From Rhodococcus oryzae (GTDB taxonomy: Bacteria; Actinomycetota; Actinomycetes; Mycobacteriales; Mycobacteriaceae), in assembly GCF_005049235.1 (NCBI RefSeq), contig NZ_SUMD01000007.1, positions 186,001-250,000 of the forward strand: 64,000 bases of DNA, written 5' to 3'. Below are positions 48,087 to 55,643 of this stretch, one piece after another. Position 1 is the first letter of the stretch; each line of letters starts with the position of its first letter. The notes under the pieces were generated by a model that was given only the letters and a program-made list of their open reading frames with translations, did no database searches and had not been told where the DNA came from. A program made the position numbers and the translations under genes.

Positions 48087-48841
48087 CCTCCACCGAGACC
48101 ATCACCCGCGCGGAGTACTGCGCGATCGCGTGCGCCGAGATCTTCTCGGGCGCAGGCGAGATCATGGCCAGCCCGATGTCGACGCTGGCGACCATCGGCG
48201 CGCGGCTGGCGCGGCTCACCACCGAGCCCGACCTGCTCATCACCGACGGCGAGGCGCTGATCTTCAGCGACACCCCCGCGGTCGGCGCCAAGGCCCCGAT
48301 CGAGGGCTGGATGCCGTTCCGCAAGGTGTTCGACGTCGTCGCCTCCGGCCGACGCCACGTGGTCATGGGCGCCAACCAGATCGACCGGTACGGCAACCAG
48401 AACCTGTCCGCGTTCGGTCCGCTGCAGCAGCCGACCCGGCAGATGTTCGGCGTCCGCGGCGCCCCCGGCAACACCATCAACCACGCCACCAGCTACTTCG
48501 TCCCCAAGCACTCCTCGCGGGTGTTCGTGGACAAGGTGGACGTGGTCTCGGGTGTCGGCTACGACAAGGTCGATCCCGCGAACCCGGCGTTCAAGTACCT
48601 GCACCTGCACCGCGTGGTGAGCAACCTGGGCGTCTTCGACTTCGGCGGACCGGACCACACCCTGCGCGCGCTCAGCCTGCACCCGGGCGTCACCGCGGCC
48701 GAGGTCGCCGAGAACACCTCCTTCGAGGTCGCCGGGCTGGCCGAGGCGGGCGTGACCCGCGAGCCCACCGCCGAGGAACTGCGCCTGATCCGCGAGGTCA
48801 TCGACCCGCGCGGCCTGCGCGAGCGCGAGGTCCAGGCATGA
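48083..48841 (+). CDS. ipdB: IpdB, beta subunit of the COCHEA-CoA ring-C hydrolase
   Basis: 252 residues, class I CoA-transferase beta fold. It has AEIFSGAGEIMASPMSTLAT near 22-41, LLITDGEALIF, GANQIDRYGNQNLSAFGP near 97-114 and a late ENTSFEV near 213-219 in the region of the family's Glu loop. It is the partner of IpdA, and translation is coupled on both sides by ATGA overlaps (ipdA stop, ipdC start). The tight coupling supports a stable IpdAB complex. Confidence 0.92.
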   Translation: MTSTETITRAEYCAIACAEIFSGAGEIMASPMSTLATIGARLARLTTEPDLLITDGEALIFSDTPAVGAKAPIEGWMPFRKVFDVVASGRRHVVMGANQIDRYGNQNLSAFGPLQQPTRQMFGVRGAPGNTINHATSYFVPKHSSRVFVDKVDVVSGVGYDKVDPANPAFKYLHLHRVVSNLGVFDFGGPDHTLRALSLHPGVTAAEVAENTSFEVAGLAEAGVTREPTAEELRLIREVIDPRGLREREVQA

Positions 48842-49902
48842 CCGCCGTCCTGCGCACGCCGCTGACCGAACTGGTCGGCATCGAGCACCCGATCGTGCAG
48901 ACGGGCATGGGCTGGGTCTCCGGCCCGCGCCTGACCGCGGGCACGTCCAACGCGGGCGGCCTGGGCATCCTCGCCTCGGCGACGATGACCTACGACGAGC
49001 TCGAGGCGGCGGTCCTGCGGACCAAGGAGCTGACCGACAAGCCGTTCGGCGTCAACATCCGCGCCGACGCGACAGACGCGCAGGAGCGCATCGACCTGCT
49101 CATCCGCGAGAAGGTCAAGGTCGCCTCGTTCGCGCTGGCGCCCAAGAAGGACCTGATCAGCAAGCTCAAGGACAACGGCGTCGTCGTGGTCCCGTCCATC
49201 GGCGCCGCCAAGCACGCCGTCAAGGTCGCCTCCTGGGGCGCCGACGCGGTGATCGTGCAGGGCGGCGAGGGCGGCGGCCACACCGGCCCGGTCGCCACGA
49301 CGCTGCTGCTGCCGTCGGTGCTCGACGCGGTCGACATCCCAGTGATCGCGGCCGGCGGCTTTTTCGACGGCCGCGGCCTGGCGGCTGCGCTGTCCTACGG
49401 CGCAGCGGGCGTCGCGATGGGCACCCGCTTCCTGCTCACCAGCGACAGCGCGGTGCCGGACTCGGTCAAGCAGGAGTACCTCAAGCGCGGCCTGCAGGAC
49501 ACCACCGTGTCCGTGAAGGTCGACGGCATGCCGCACCGGGTGCTCAACACCGACCTGGTCAACAGCCTCGAGAAGTCCAGCTATGCACGGGGACTCGTCG
49601 CCGCGGCCAGGAACGCCCCCAAGGTCAGGGCGATGACCGGCATGAAGTGGTCGACCCTGCTCAAAGAGGGCCTGGCGATGCGCAAGACCACCGACAAGAC
49701 GTGGTTGCAGATCATCATGTACGCCAACACCCCGATGTTGCTCAAGGCCGGCCTGGTCGACGGCAACACCGAGGCCGGCGTGCTCGCGTCCGGTCAGGTG
49801 GTCGGCATGGTCGACGACCTGCCGAGCTGCCAGGAACTGATCGACCGGATCATGGCGGACGCCGTGAAGCGGATCGACGCGCTGGGCGCGCTGCGCGCCT
49901 GA
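48838..49902 (+). CDS. ipdC: IpdC, flavin oxidoreductase of C/D-ring catabolism
   Basis: 354 residues, NMO/2NPD-type FMN barrel. Visible segments: PIVQTGMGWVSGPRLTAGTS near 19-38, VIVQGGEGGGHTGPVATTLL near 139-158 and AAGGFFDGRGLAAAL near 172-186. IpdC acts after IpdF, introducing unsaturation into the 5-oxo-HIC-CoA intermediate before EchA20 opens the ring. This assignment follows gene order (Rv3553) and family. The ATG overlaps the ipdB stop. A perfect 22-bp hairpin ends the operon. Confidence 0.88.
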   Translation: MTAVLRTPLTELVGIEHPIVQTGMGWVSGPRLTAGTSNAGGLGILASATMTYDELEAAVLRTKELTDKPFGVNIRADATDAQERIDLLIREKVKVASFALAPKKDLISKLKDNGVVVVPSIGAAKHAVKVASWGADAVIVQGGEGGGHTGPVATTLLLPSVLDAVDIPVIAAGGFFDGRGLAAALSYGAAGVAMGTRFLLTSDSAVPDSVKQEYLKRGLQDTTVSVKVDGMPHRVLNTDLVNSLEKSSYARGLVAAARNAPKVRAMTGMKWSTLLKEGLAMRKTTDKTWLQIIMYANTPMLLKAGLVDGNTEAGVLASGQVVGMVDDLPSCQELIDRIMADAVKRIDALGALRA

Positions 49903-49946
49903 CCGGCACCGCCGGTCGCGCCAGAGCGCGGAAGCACACTCTCCAC

Positions 49947-49994
49947 ACTGAAGGGCACCGCCGGCCGGTCATCCGGCCGGCGGTGCCCTTCAGT
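49947..49994. terminator. Bidirectional hairpin after ipdC
   Basis: Perfect 22-bp arms (49947-49968, 49973-49994) with loop TCAT. The right arm runs into the stop codon of the convergent DUF2277 gene. Confidence 0.87.
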
Positions 49995-50268
49995 CGTTCG
50001 CGGCGGCCGCGGCCATCCGCGCGCGGACCTCGGGCCTGCGCAGCGGCGGCACCGTTGCCGGCGGCTGCTTGCGGGCGGGCAGCACCCCGAGCAGCCGCAT
50101 CGTGGTCTCCGTGACCTCGCCGACCGCCTGCTCGAAGGGCTCCCGGGTGGCGTCGGACAGCTTCTGCACCCCGCTCACCTTGCGCACGTACTGACGGGCG
50201 GCCGCCTCGATCTCCTCCGCGGTGGCGGCCGGCTCGAGGCCGCGGAGCTCGGTGATGTTTCGGCACAT
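49990..50268 (-). CDS. DUF2277 family small protein
   Basis: 92 residues starting MCRNITELRGLEP, the hallmark N-terminus of the DUF2277 family, followed by ATAEEIEAAARQYVRKVSG and FEQAVGEVTETTMRLL. It is a small helical, probably cytoplasmic protein of unknown role. The start at 50268 is favoured because family members begin with MCRNI; a longer frame adds eight residues. No strong ribosome site is seen. It is divergent from a TetR gene 105 nt away. No link to sterol breakdown is evident. Confidence 0.8.
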   Translation of the reverse strand: MCRNITELRGLEPAATAEEIEAAARQYVRKVSGVQKLSDATREPFEQAVGEVTETTMRLLGVLPARKQPPATVPPLRRPEVRARMAAAAAND

Positions 50269-50372
50269 ATCCCGACGATAACCCCGAGCCATCGCCAGCG
50301 CGCGATGAGTTCCGTGTCACCCCGTAACTATTTTGGCTCCAGTGGTAATCCGCTCCGGTATTGTCCGGCGAT

Positions 50373-50993
50373 GTGAATGGATCCGGAGACCACCCAGTCG
50401 AAGCAGCCGGCCCAGGCCGGCCCCGAGATCCCCAGGTCGACCGGTCGGTCCTCGATGCGACCATCGCGCTGCTCGTCGAGTCGGGCTACCAGAAGACCAC
50501 GATCCAGGCCATCGCCCGGCGGGCCAAGGTCAGCGCGCCCGCGATCTACCGGCGCTGGGCCACCCGCGAGATGATCATCGAGGACGCGATCTTCGGCCTC
50601 GAGTCCATGGGCGACGTGCCGCTCCCCCCGAGCACCGACGACCTTCACGCCGACCTGCTGGCCTGGACGCGCAGTTTCCTCGAGCGCGCCGCGCACCCGG
50701 CCGCCCGCTCCGCGATACCCGGGCTGATGTCCACCTGGAATCACAACGAGGGCGTCTACGAGCGGCTCGTCCAGCGGGCCGAGGTGCCCGCCCGCAAGGC
50801 TCTTCTCGCCCGGATCCGGCTGGCCGAGCCGGACGCGGAGCCGGCCGCCGCCACGTCCACCGCGGACACTGTCTTCGATCTGCTGGTGTCGGCCACCATG
50901 CTCCGCGGTGTCTCGCGCGGGTTCGAGGACTCGGACGCGTGGTGCGAACGCATCGCTGACGCGCTGTTCGCGCTGATCGGCACCATCGACTGA
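50373..50993 (+). CDS. TetR/AcrR-family transcriptional regulator
   Basis: 206 residues from GTG 50373; a TTG at 50361 is an alternative, and neither has a good ribosome site. The N-terminal HTH reads VLDATIALLVESGYQKTTIQ then AIARRAKVSAPAIYRRWATR, with the recognition helix at about 49-58 and the usual Y-R-R-W turn. The C-terminal ligand domain (about 80-200) resembles TetR_C_16-type regulators. It is not KstR or KstR2. It lies between ipdC and fadA6 and is divergent from the DUF2277 gene, its most likely local target. The ligand is unknown. Confidence 0.86.
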   Translation: MNGSGDHPVEAAGPGRPRDPQVDRSVLDATIALLVESGYQKTTIQAIARRAKVSAPAIYRRWATREMIIEDAIFGLESMGDVPLPPSTDDLHADLLAWTRSFLERAAHPAARSAIPGLMSTWNHNEGVYERLVQRAEVPARKALLARIRLAEPDAEPAAATSTADTVFDLLVSATMLRGVSRGFEDSDAWCERIADALFALIGTID

Positions 50994-51023
50994 CGGACAG
51001 CGTCCACCCGGTCCACCGACGGG

Positions 51024-51065
51024 TTCGGCCCCGCACCCCTCCGACAGGAGTGATGCGGGGCCGAA
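51024..51065. terminator. Bidirectional hairpin between tetR and fadA6
   Basis: Perfect 12-bp outer arms (TTCGGCCCCGCA at 51024-51035 and complement at 51054-51065) with an inner CCTCC/GGAG pairing, between convergent genes. Confidence 0.8.
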
Positions 51066-51086
51066 TCTGTTTGCGCGGAGGGGTTT

Positions 51087-52238
51087 CTAGCCCAGGCGCT
51101 CGATGATCGTCACGTTCGCGGTGCCGCCGCCCTCGCAGATGGTCTGCAGGCCGTAGCGCCCACCGGTGCGCTCGAGCTCGTTGAGCATGGTCGCGAACAG
51201 CTTGGTGCCGGTCGCGCCGAGCGGGTGCCCGTTCGCGATCGCGCCGCCGTTGGCGTTGACCTTCGCCGGGTCCGCGCCGATCTCCTTGATCCAGGACAGC
51301 ACGACGGGGGCGAAGGCCTCGTTGATCTCGATGACGTCGATGTCGTCGATGGTCAGGCCGGTCTTCTCCAGCGCGTACTTGGTCGCGGGGATCGGCGCGC
51401 TGAGCATGAAGATCGGCGAGGCACCGCGGGCGCTGATGTGGTGGATCCGGGCGCGGGGCTTGAGACCGTGCGCCTTCACCGCGGCCTCGGAGGCGAGCAG
51501 CGTCGCGCTGGCGCCGTCGGAGATCTGGCTCGCCAGGGCCGCGGTCAGGCGTCCGCCGTCGGTGAGGGTCTTGAGCCCGGCCATCTTCTCCAGGCTGGTC
51601 TCGCGCGGGCCCTCGTCGATGCTGAACTCGCCGACCGGCACGATCTCCTTGTCGAAGCGGCCCTCGGCGATCGCCTTGCGCGCGCGCTCGTGGCTCTGCA
51701 GCGCCCAGCGCTCCATCTCCTCGCGGCTGATGTCCCACTTCTCGGCGATCAGCTCGGCGCCGTGGAACTGCGAGACCTCTTCGTCGCCGTAGCGGTGCTC
51801 CCAGCCCTTCGAACCCTTGAACGGGGTCTCGAATCCGAACTGCTCGCCGACGACCATCGCCGAGGCGATCGGGATCATGCTCATGTTCTGCACGCCGCCG
51901 GCCACCATCAGGTCTGCGGTTCCGCTCAGGATCGCCTGCGCAGCAAAGTGAACGGCCTGCTGGCTGGATCCGCACTGACGGTCGACGGTGACGCCGGGGA
52001 CATCCTCCGGGTAGCCGGCGGCCAGCCAGGCGGTACGCGCGATGTTGCCGGCCTGCGGGCCGATCGCGTCGACACAGCCGAACACGACGTCGTCGATCTC
52101 GCTCGGGTCGACCTGGTTGCGCTCGAGGAGCTGCTTGATCACCCCGGCGCCGAGGTCCGCGGGGTGCACCGCGGAGAGGGCACCGCCCTTCTTGCCGACC
52201 GCGGTGCGGATGGCGTCAACAATGTATGCCTCAGGCAT
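51087..52238 (-). CDS. fadA6: Thiolase FadA6 of C/D-ring catabolism
   Basis: 383 residues. Catalytic Cys89 in DRQCGSSQQAVHF, the ALGHP-type HPLGATGTKLF near the C-terminus, and the second Cys in QTICEGGGTANVT. FadA6 performs thiolysis of the ring-opened dioxo-CoA (MeDODA-CoA) produced by IpdAB, releasing acetyl-CoA. GTAGGGAG lies 7 nt before the ATG. It begins 9 nt after kstR2 on the same strand, so the repressor and thiolase form one autoregulated operon, as with Rv3557c-Rv3556c. Confidence 0.9.
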   Translation of the reverse strand: MPEAYIVDAIRTAVGKKGGALSAVHPADLGAGVIKQLLERNQVDPSEIDDVVFGCVDAIGPQAGNIARTAWLAAGYPEDVPGVTVDRQCGSSQQAVHFAAQAILSGTADLMVAGGVQNMSMIPIASAMVVGEQFGFETPFKGSKGWEHRYGDEEVSQFHGAELIAEKWDISREEMERWALQSHERARKAIAEGRFDKEIVPVGEFSIDEGPRETSLEKMAGLKTLTDGGRLTAALASQISDGASATLLASEAAVKAHGLKPRARIHHISARGASPIFMLSAPIPATKYALEKTGLTIDDIDVIEINEAFAPVVLSWIKEIGADPAKVNANGGAIANGHPLGATGTKLFATMLNELERTGGRYGLQTICEGGGTANVTIIERLG

Positions 52239-52247
52239 GGAAACTCC

Positions 52248-52880
52248 CTACGAATCGGACCGTGACTGTGGGCTGGAGAGCCCGTCGAGCACAATGGCGA
52301 GATACTGCTTGGCGACCGTTTCCGCGGTCATCGGGCCTCCGGGCCGGTACCACCGCACCGGTACCCAGACGGTGTCGCGCATGAAGCGGTACACCAGCTC
52401 CACGTCGATGTCGGGGCGGAAGCTGCCGTCGGCGATGCCGGCCTCGAGGACCGAGACCCACAGGCCGCGGAACTCCTTGTTGCGCTCGGTGATGTACTCG
52501 AAGCGCTCGTTGCCGACCAGGTGCTTGGCCTCGTCCTGATAGATCGCGACCGCGGCGTGCGATCCGTCGATCGCCTCGAAGGACGCGATCACCATCGCCT
52601 CGAGGGTGGCGCGCGATCCGAGACCGGCCGCGACGATGTCGCGGTAGCGGCCGAACAGCTCGTCCAGGAAGCCCTTGAGGATCTCGTCGACCATCGACTC
52701 CTTGGAGTCGAAATGGTGGTAGAGACTGCCGGACAGGATCCCGGCCGAGTCCGCGATGTCGCGCACTGTGGTGGCGCGCAGACCGCGCTCGGCGAACAGG
52801 GCGGCCGCCAGCGCGAGGAGTTCGGCGCGGCGGCCGGACTTGCTGGCAGACTCTTCGGCAGCTCTCGGCGGAGGGGTCAC
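52248..52880 (-). CDS. kstR2: KstR2, TetR-type repressor of C/D-ring genes
   Basis: 210 residues from GTG 52880. The HTH region reads LAAALFAERGLRATTVRDIA then DSAGILSGSLYHHFDSKESM, almost the pattern of M. tuberculosis KstR2, and the C-terminal YRFMRDTVWVPVRWYRPGGP matches its ligand/dimer domain. KstR2 represses the HIP-degradation genes and is released by HIP-CoA. A longer frame would begin with a TTG inside the operator. The GTG sits 7 nt after TACTCT (52893-52888), with no ribosome site, which suggests a leaderless message. Confidence 0.92.
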   Translation of the reverse strand: MTPPPRAAEESASKSGRRAELLALAAALFAERGLRATTVRDIADSAGILSGSLYHHFDSKESMVDEILKGFLDELFGRYRDIVAAGLGSRATLEAMVIASFEAIDGSHAAVAIYQDEAKHLVGNERFEYITERNKEFRGLWVSVLEAGIADGSFRPDIDVELVYRFMRDTVWVPVRWYRPGGPMTAETVAKQYLAIVLDGLSSPQSRSDS

Positions 52881-52896
52881 ATCCGACAGAGTATCA

Positions 52897-52910
52897 ACCA
52901 AGCGCTTGTT
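52897..52910. promoter_or_regulatory. KstR2-type operator between kstR2 and an SDR gene
   Basis: ACCAAGCGCTTGTT is a full match to AnCAAGnnCTTGnT. It is 17 nt upstream of the kstR2 GTG and 12 nt upstream of the divergent SDR GTG, so it can control both. Confidence 0.8.
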
Positions 52911-52921
52911 AGGGTATCGGG

Positions 52922-53680
52922 GTGCAGCAAAACACTTGCGCCGTGATCACCGGCGGATCGGGCGGCATCGGGATCGAGATCACCCGGCGGCTCGCCGCCA
53001 AGGGGCTCCCCGTCGCGTTCACCTACCGTTCCGGCTCCGAGCGCGCCGCCGCCCTTGTCGAGGAGATCACCGCGGCGGGCGGGCGGGCCCGTGCCGATGC
53101 CGTCGACCTGACCGACCGCGACCGGGTCGCACGGTGGGCTCAGGAGATCACCGCCGAGCTCGGCGATCCGTCGGTGCTGGTGCACGCGGCGGGCCCGCAC
53201 ATCCCGATGGTCCACCTGTCCAAGGTCTCCCCCGACACCTTCTCCGAGCATCTCAACGCCGAGGCCACCGCGTTCTTCGCGCTCGTGCACGCCCTGCTGC
53301 CCGGGCTCCGCGTGGCGCGCGGGTCGGTCGTCGCGGTGACCACCGCGGCCACCGACCGCTTCCCCGTCCGCGACGGCCTCTCGTCCGGGACCAAGGGCGC
53401 CGTCGAGGCGCTTGTCCGGGCGTTCGCCGCCGAGGAGGGCCGCTTCGGCGTCCGCTTCAACTCCGTGGGGCCCGGCATGCTCACCGACGGCATGGCCGAA
53501 CGCCTGATGGGCAACGCCGACCTCGACGAGCGCGCACAGGCGGTCGCGATGAGCCGCATCCCCCTGCAGCGCTTCGGCTCCGCGGTCGACATCGCCGAGG
53601 CCGTCTGCTTCCTCGCGAGCGACAAGGCCGGCTTCATCACCGGCCAGAAGCTGAACGTCGACGGCGGCTACACCGTCTAG
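52922..53680 (+). CDS. Atypical short-chain dehydrogenase lacking the catalytic Tyr
   Basis: 252 residues with an SDR Rossmann motif (ITGGSGGIGIEITRRL near 9-24) and a standard C-terminal FITGQKLNVDGGYTV. The active site is unusual. Where SDRs have Ser followed by Tyr-x-x-x-Lys, this protein reads VTTAATD and then LSSGTKGAV, so the Tyr is Ser and the catalytic Ser is replaced. The Lys remains. It may be an inactive or altered SDR that still binds NAD(P) or a CoA ester. It shares the KstR2 operator with kstR2. A palindromic repeat begins 11 nt after its stop. Confidence 0.8.
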   Translation: MQQNTCAVITGGSGGIGIEITRRLAAKGLPVAFTYRSGSERAAALVEEITAAGGRARADAVDLTDRDRVARWAQEITAELGDPSVLVHAAGPHIPMVHLSKVSPDTFSEHLNAEATAFFALVHALLPGLRVARGSVVAVTTAATDRFPVRDGLSSGTKGAVEALVRAFAAEEGRFGVRFNSVGPGMLTDGMAERLMGNADLDERAQAVAMSRIPLQRFGSAVDIAEAVCFLASDKAGFITGQKLNVDGGYTV

Positions 53681-54759
53681 GCGGCTCCGCCGCCCGTGCG
53701 CGGTTGACGAGTGTCAGGACTCGCTAACCGCGCACAGGCGGGACACGGGTTTTCGTCCCGCCTGACCCACCCCTCGCGGCGCAGGATCTGCTCGACCTCC
53801 CCGGCCACCAGGCACGGCGTCCCGACGACCTCCTCGTAGCCGAACACCAGCCGTGGCCGATCGGCGAGCTCGGCCGCGTTGTCGCGGCGACGGTCCCGGA
53901 AAGCGACCTCGCGCGCGGAATGCGACCGGCGGCCGTCGAGTCGCACGATCAGCGGGACACCGTGTTCGGAGTAGTCGCAGTCCTCCCAGAGCGTCCGGCC
54001 GTCGACCACCACCGGCCCCTGGCGGCGAGCGGCGGGAAGTCCGTGGGCCTGTTCCACCTCGACCGCGAAGCGGTACTCGAGCATCGACTGGACACCCTCG
54101 GCCAGCAGACTGACGGCCGCCTCGAGCGCCTTCCGGTAGCGACGCGGGGTCCGCTCGTTCATCCGGCGCCGGATGTCGTCCAACCGGACGCGAGCGTTGG
54201 TGACGGCGCCGATCAGGCTGACGTATGCCTCGTGCGCCGACGGTTGCGCGATGGCGAGGTCGAGCGCGGTGTCCGCGCGGGTCGTGCGCGGTGGCAGGAG
54301 GTCGCCGGCACCGATGTGCCGTTGCGCGCGCGACCGGTGCACCGCCACCCCGGGGTGCAGGATGCTCCCCCGCGAGGGCACCACGCGATCGCCGTGCACC
54401 GCGTGTCCGACCGCGGTCGCGGGTTGACCGATCGCGGAGACACCGTAGGGAACCGTCACGTGGACGGGACCGGCCTCGTCCACCGTGACCATCCCCCACA
54501 GCTCCGCGGCCGTCCGGTGACTGAGCAGCGCCGTGGTCCCGCCGTAGAGCAGGGCGGCCTCGAGGATCGCGTCCCGGGTGAGCAGGCCCGAGGTGATCGC
54601 GTACACCCCGTGCAGCACCCGCTGCCAACGCCCGATCTCGAGACGCTGCCACGTTCGCGACGGCGGGAATCCGATGGCGTGCAGTTGCGCCGCGGTGACC
54701 AATCCGTACTGGCGGTCGACGAGGGCCTGAAGCGCTGCGGGCGAGAACGTTGCGGACAT
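53677..54759 (-). CDS. AbiEi-type antitoxin-domain protein with an endonuclease-like C-terminus
   Basis: 360 residues from ATG 54759 (a GTG eight codons earlier is possible). The N-terminus (LQALVDRQYGLVTAAQLHAI, then LHGVYAI) is the AbiEi_4-type winged helix common in actinobacterial 'type IV antitoxin AbiEi family' proteins. The C-terminal region (WEDCDYSEHGVPLIVRLDGR, then FRDRRRDNAAEL) resembles DUF559/Vsr-like nuclease folds, though the usual Glu of that motif seems replaced by Arg. No AbiEii toxin gene is next to it. The last ~24 codons lie in and beyond the palindromic repeat at 53691-53740, so the C-terminus may be a recent replacement. Role unknown. Confidence 0.72.
   Translation of the reverse strand: MSATFSPAALQALVDRQYGLVTAAQLHAIGFPPSRTWQRLEIGRWQRVLHGVYAITSGLLTRDAILEAALLYGGTTALLSHRTAAELWGMVTVDEAGPVHVTVPYGVSAIGQPATAVGHAVHGDRVVPSRGSILHPGVAVHRSRAQRHIGAGDLLPPRTTRADTALDLAIAQPSAHEAYVSLIGAVTNARVRLDDIRRRMNERTPRRYRKALEAAVSLLAEGVQSMLEYRFAVEVEQAHGLPAARRQGPVVVDGRTLWEDCDYSEHGVPLIVRLDGRRSHSAREVAFRDRRRDNAAELADRPRLVFGYEEVVGTPCLVAGEVEQILRREGWVRRDENPCPACARLASPDTRQPRTGGGAA
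53691..53740. repeat. 22-bp-arm palindromic repeat, copy 2
   Basis: Arms 53691-53712 and 53719-53740 pair with three mismatches around GTCAGG. The sequence is clearly the same element as 44526-44575. It lies between an SDR stop and inside the 3' end of the AbiEi-like frame. Confidence 0.85.
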
Positions 54760-54833
54760 ACCGACGACACTGGCGTCGGGCACCGACCGGATCGACGAGA
54801 TCGGGCCGGGTTATCCACAGGCGGCGGAGCCGC

Positions 54834-55643
54834 CTAGGCGCGCTGGCTGGAGATGGAGACGATCTCGCCGGTGAGGTAGGTCGTGTAGTCGCTGGCGAGC
54901 ATCGCGATGGTCGCGGCGATCTCCCACACCTCGGCGGCGCGACCGAAGGCCTCACCCTCGGCCAGCTTGTCGAGCAGTTCCTCGCTCGTCACCTTCGCCA
55001 GGAACGCGTGGCGGGCGATGGACGGCGCGACGGCGTTGATGCGGACGCCGTACTCGGCAGCCTCGATCGCGCTGCAGCGGGTCAGCGCCATGACGCCGGC
55101 CTTGGCCGCGGCGTAGTGCGCCTGCGAGTGCTGCGCGCGCCAGCCGAGCACGGAGGCGTTGTTGACCAGGACGCCGTTGTGATCGACGGACTTGAAGTAG
55201 CGCAGCGCAGCGCGGGTGGCGCGGAAGGTGCTCGTCAACGTGATGTCGAGGACGCGATCCCACTGCTCGTCGGTCATGTCCACGACCGGCGTCTCGCCGC
55301 CGAGGCCCGCGTTGTTGACCAGGACGTCGATGCGGCCGAGCTTCTCGGCGGAGCCCGCGATCAGCGCGTCGACCTGCTCGGTGCTCGAGACGTCGCAGAC
55401 GAAGGACTCGACCTGCTGGCCACCGAACTCGGCCGACAGCTTCTCCACGGTCTCGCCGAGGCGACGCTCGTGGAAGTCCGAGACCAGCACGTCGGCGCCC
55501 TCGAGCAGCGCCCGGCGCGCGGTGGCGAAGCCGATACCGGTGCCCGCGGCCGCGGTCACGACGACCTTCTTGCCCTTGAGCAGGTTGTGGCCCTCGATCT
55601 CGGCGGGGGCGACGGCAAGGGGGGACTTGAGGGAAGTGGTCAC
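54834..55643 (-). CDS. ipdF: IpdF, short-chain dehydrogenase of C/D-ring catabolism
   Basis: 269 residues from GTG 55643, which overlaps the fadE30 stop (GTGA) and has GAGAGG 7 nt upstream. Rossmann region VVVTAAAGTGIGFATARRAL near 27-46, VLVNNAGLGGET, the catalytic Ser in VNNASVLGWRAQ and Tyr-xxx-Lys in HYAAAKAG. IpdF (Rv3559c type) oxidises the 5-hydroxyl of 5OH-HIC-CoA (5OH-HIP path) to the ketone. It is second in the fadE30-ipdF unit behind a KstR2-type site. The assignment rests on position next to fadE30/fadD3 and family. Confidence 0.87.
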   Translation of the reverse strand: MTTSLKSPLAVAPAEIEGHNLLKGKKVVVTAAAGTGIGFATARRALLEGADVLVSDFHERRLGETVEKLSAEFGGQQVESFVCDVSSTEQVDALIAGSAEKLGRIDVLVNNAGLGGETPVVDMTDEQWDRVLDITLTSTFRATRAALRYFKSVDHNGVLVNNASVLGWRAQHSQAHYAAAKAGVMALTRCSAIEAAEYGVRINAVAPSIARHAFLAKVTSEELLDKLAEGEAFGRAAEVWEIAATIAMLASDYTTYLTGEIVSISSQRA

